64,000 nt of DNA from Antedon bifida (Eukaryota > Echinodermata > Crinoidea > Comatulida > Antedonidae). Shown here piece by piece: positions 60,656 through 64,000 of this stretch. The position numbers were made by a program, and so were the translations under genes. The number at the start of each line of letters is the position of its first letter. The first letter of the stretch is position 1. The notes under the pieces were generated by a model. The model did not search any database. It was not told where the DNA came from and saw only the letters and a list, made by a program, of their open reading frames with translations. The DNA lies in assembly GCA_963402885.1 (NCBI GenBank), contig OY727097.1, forward strand, positions 27,955,401-28,019,400, written 5' to 3'.

Positions 60656-63600
60656 CTAACAGGTGGGCCTCTCACTGTCTCCTAATTCAACGGTAGACTC
60701 ACCAGTATCTGTCTATCGATTTCTTACCTAGGCTACTGATTAATCCGGTTATTGAGTAATTTCTAATAAAAGCATTGAGAAACATAGCAGAAATACTTGT
60801 ATGGACCATAGCAGGCTAGTCACATGGTGGGAACACTTAGCATCTTGTTGCTTTTTTTTTTGTCGGCAGTTATATTTGGAATCTTTCTTTGTTTTTTATT
60901 ATGATAAATAAACTTTAAATCCAATTAAAATGTTTATATTTATTACTTGTTTGCATGCGAACCATTGGTATTTGGAAAAATCGTTTAAAACCAATCAAAA
61001 TACTTCACATGTGCTATAGTATCAGTGAGTATTAGTTGTTGTATTGTTTGCTTTGGGATAATTTACCAATATTTGTATTCACTTTAAACTGACTAGTTAT
61101 TTTTAAAAATAATCTTTTCATTACAAAATTGTAATTTAAGAAGTTACTTTATGACAATCATTTTAGTAACATTATACACTTAAAAATGATCTAAAAATAT
61201 AGCTATATAATTGTATGATAAGTAAAGTTTTACGTATTATATAATATTAACCTTGTTGAATAGCTATTGTGTTTAAAATCTTTAGTATACAAAGTTGTAT
61301 AAGAAATAATGCCTCCTTGTTCTCCAACGTTGGACTTATTCGACAAGTAGTTTGTTTTAAATTTATTTGACTATTATATAAATATGTTTACCTTCTAGTT
61401 CCTTTATTAATTTTTACTTGCCTTTGTAATTTTGACTCTGTGAATCAAATTTGAAACTAAAAACAATTGTATACTAAAAAGTGTAAATTTTAAATAATTG
61501 TATTTAGGGAGAGACCATAAAGTGTCTTTTTTGTTTACTGAAACAATTTTTCATTATTACATAATTTTAGACACTATAACAATTTCAACAGAAGCTTAAA
61601 TTTATTTGAATTTAGAAACTATTTAAACTATTTTCATAATGCAATATAAGATATTCTATTCAACTGTGAAAAGAAACTTATTTTATCATTTTTCATCAAA
61701 CATCCGATTACTCCCATGTCAAATTGATTAAGATTCTATAAAGATAAAATTCACAAATTTTCACTGGCCGACCTATTTTTAAAGAATGCAATAGATTCCG
61801 GTAATGGACCCCCCTTTAGCATCTCTAACTATCTAATAAAAGATTTAACTTGAGCTAATTCCCATCAATGACCATGCTAACACATTCTGCCCTCACATGT
61901 GGACATAACCAAGGGGACATCTTAACAATTTGGCCCGTAAAATAATTCAAAATAGAAGTTTCAGGAACATTTACTATTCACGTAACATGTATCTCAGCAG
62001 ATTTTGAGAAGAATCATATTTCTAAGAGTTTTTTGTTTTTTGTTTTGTTTTTACAGTATGTACTTTACCTTTTTTTTTATAGAAACAATTATTTTCCATA
62101 TTACAAAATACATTGTACTCTACAGTACAATTAAACTTTACGGGAAAATCAGTTATTTTGATTACCTTTAAAATGTAAATAAGAATATTTTCCTTTAGTT
62201 TAAGAAATGAATTAAACAAATTAATTATATCTGTATGAGATTTCAGACAGCGTTAAAAATATTCAAAGACCAATTAAAAAAAAATTTTTTTTTACTTGTT
62301 TGAAAATAATGATAGTCTATGATTTTCTTACCTTTTTTATGAACTTAAAACATCATTACTAGTTTGCAAAGTAAATTTCTAGTACATTTTATTTTCCTAA
62401 ATCTCCAATTTTTAATTATAAAATCACTGAGTATATAGTTATGCATATTTAATGTATCCTAACTTTACATAGGTGATCCCTAGGGTGGAATTACCAGGTG
62501 CCATTTGAATGTCATCTCAATATTAACCTGTTTAAAAGGTTTCATATCTGGAAAATGACACCATATCATCAAATTATAAAAGGACAAATTAAGACCAAGT
62601 GGCAACATTGTGCAATTTCCTTTAGAACTTCACCAGCATGGTTTATCGGCATGGCTCCCTCACTTACAACGAGAAAACATGTGAATACATTCTCGGGCAT
62701 TATTGGTTTCCAGAAATGCTGTATAAATATCCTGTTTCGTTGTTTTCCACTCTCTCGTTCCCAGGAGGTTGTTACAAAGTGGTTAACATTAACACAACTG
62801 TAATTGTATCGTTTAAGAAATTGCTACAGGAACTACAGAATAAAGTACAAATAAAGCACTAATTTTTCTTGTGAATTACATACAAATTAATTCCTATCCT
62901 ACTAGTGCTTTGTTTCTCAGACTCTTGTTTTTACAAAAGCTTTCAATCTTATTTGTTCTTATTCTTTGCAGCTTTCTCTAATGCAAAGTCTGATGTCCAT
63001 ATTTAGCTTGAATTACTTTATATACTCTGTCAATTCATATACAATAAATCTTTTTTTCCAATATATATTTTATTTTGCATGATTTGTTGTTTTTCTTAAT
63101 TGTCTTTTCTTAAAATTTTGTTTACCTTCTAAGATTTCAAGCAGAGTGTTCTTATAAAAAGTGTGTATTTGCCCAGTAGTTTGATTATAGATTTGCTGTC
63201 CAATCAGTAAAGGTATTTATCCCTGAGTTTGCATTCCTGCTGGGAATACGCAAATCCACAGTTAGTATTATTGATTAAACCATCTGCTTTCATTTGGCTT
63301 CATAATAATTCAGGTTAAGTGGCGTTAATCTAATACAAATGATTTAAATTATTTGCATGAATCTAGTACATTTCATAGTAAGCAAATGTAGAAAGTGTTG
63401 AACTCTTGAAATTTGATTTTCTTACCTAAATTACCTAACCGAGGAGAAATTGCTTTATTTTGAATCTAACTTTGCAAGGTTTGAGCTTAACCTATTTCTT
63501 TTTCCCCTAATTTTTTTCCATAATTTTTTCCTTCTTTTCTTGTTTTGGCATTTAGACAGTTCTAGTTTAAAATAACATTCACAGAGCATTCTTTTTAGAA

Positions 63601-64000
63601 CACAAAGTTTTGTATTTTTCATTAATGGTATAATTTGAAACTTTCTTCTTTTTTAAAAAATAGTTAATTAATTATTTCCAGATTTAATGTACCTTTATGT
63701 TTTTGCCTTTTTAATATCCTCAGCTTTTTTCTAGTGACTATTATATGAATTGAAAAGGCTGTCTCCATTATTATTTGTTGCTAGTGGAAAATATTCGTCA
63801 ATAATACTAGTTATTCAAAGGAGAGCCGACATATTTCGGCAAGAAAGGGCCAACAAAATGTAGACTTAATTACTGTTATGAAACAAGTCTGATAATTACT
63901 ATTGGAACAGACTTGGAATTAAACTTAGTTTGATATGAAAACAGCGAGCTGCTTTTTCTATACAGACATTTGTTTTTCTAGTTACAGTAATAACAAACAT
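60656..64000. other. AT-rich non-coding end of window
   Basis: No gene, RNA gene or clear repeat recognised. The open frames at 62498-62862 are short and lack resemblance to known proteins. Confidence 0.4.

Overview
The window is AT-rich animal nuclear DNA: genes are split by long introns with consensus splice sites, most of the sequence is non-coding, and it is full of small inverted-repeat transposons, LINE remnants and minisatellites. The protein signals (a phosphorylase kinase alpha subunit and a diverged FGF ligand) together with the repeat content suggest an invertebrate. A marine deuterostome such as an echinoderm is my best guess, but it is an inference; nothing here proves the species. 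No operons, CRISPR, viral genes or bacterial features were seen.

Layout. 1-6.6 kb: old LINE fragments, then the last three coding exons of a phosphorylase b kinase regulatory subunit alpha gene (plus strand, 1645-1815, 4537-4794, 6323-6550), ending in a CaaX prenylation box. Directly behind the stop codon, 6551-7072, lie decaying tandem copies of the end of that final exon. 7-20 kb: an intergenic stretch with two inverted-repeat element families, local tandem duplications and a dense cluster of TGTCA/TGTCG motifs. 20.6-28.2 kb: a minus-strand gene for a secreted fibroblast growth factor. Exons 1 and 3 are clear; exon 2 is a reasoned candidate with matching phase. 30.6 kb: a first coding exon (plus strand) of an unidentified, probably mitochondrial protein, about 2.4 kb from the FGF start and head-to-head with it. 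31-64 kb: mostly intron-like or intergenic AT-rich DNA with no confidently recognised exon. It holds a 15-unit minisatellite (33.3 kb), further transposon copies, several tandem repeats, an open but interrupted coding-like segment (42.7-43.0 kb) and a small exon candidate near 60.6 kb.

The two recognised genes do not form a pathway: one encodes part of the glycogen phosphorylase kinase holoenzyme, the other an extracellular signalling ligand. They are convergent, and the roughly 13.5 kb between their 3' ends is where most of the CpG-containing palindromic elements sit. The most unusual items are the decayed tandem array of the PHKA terminal exon, the divergent FGF with its hidden middle exon, the strong over-representation of TAGGCCTA and of TACTGTA/TACAGTA, and the palindromic element family carrying inverted CCAAT boxes. 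I found no wholly new biological system.
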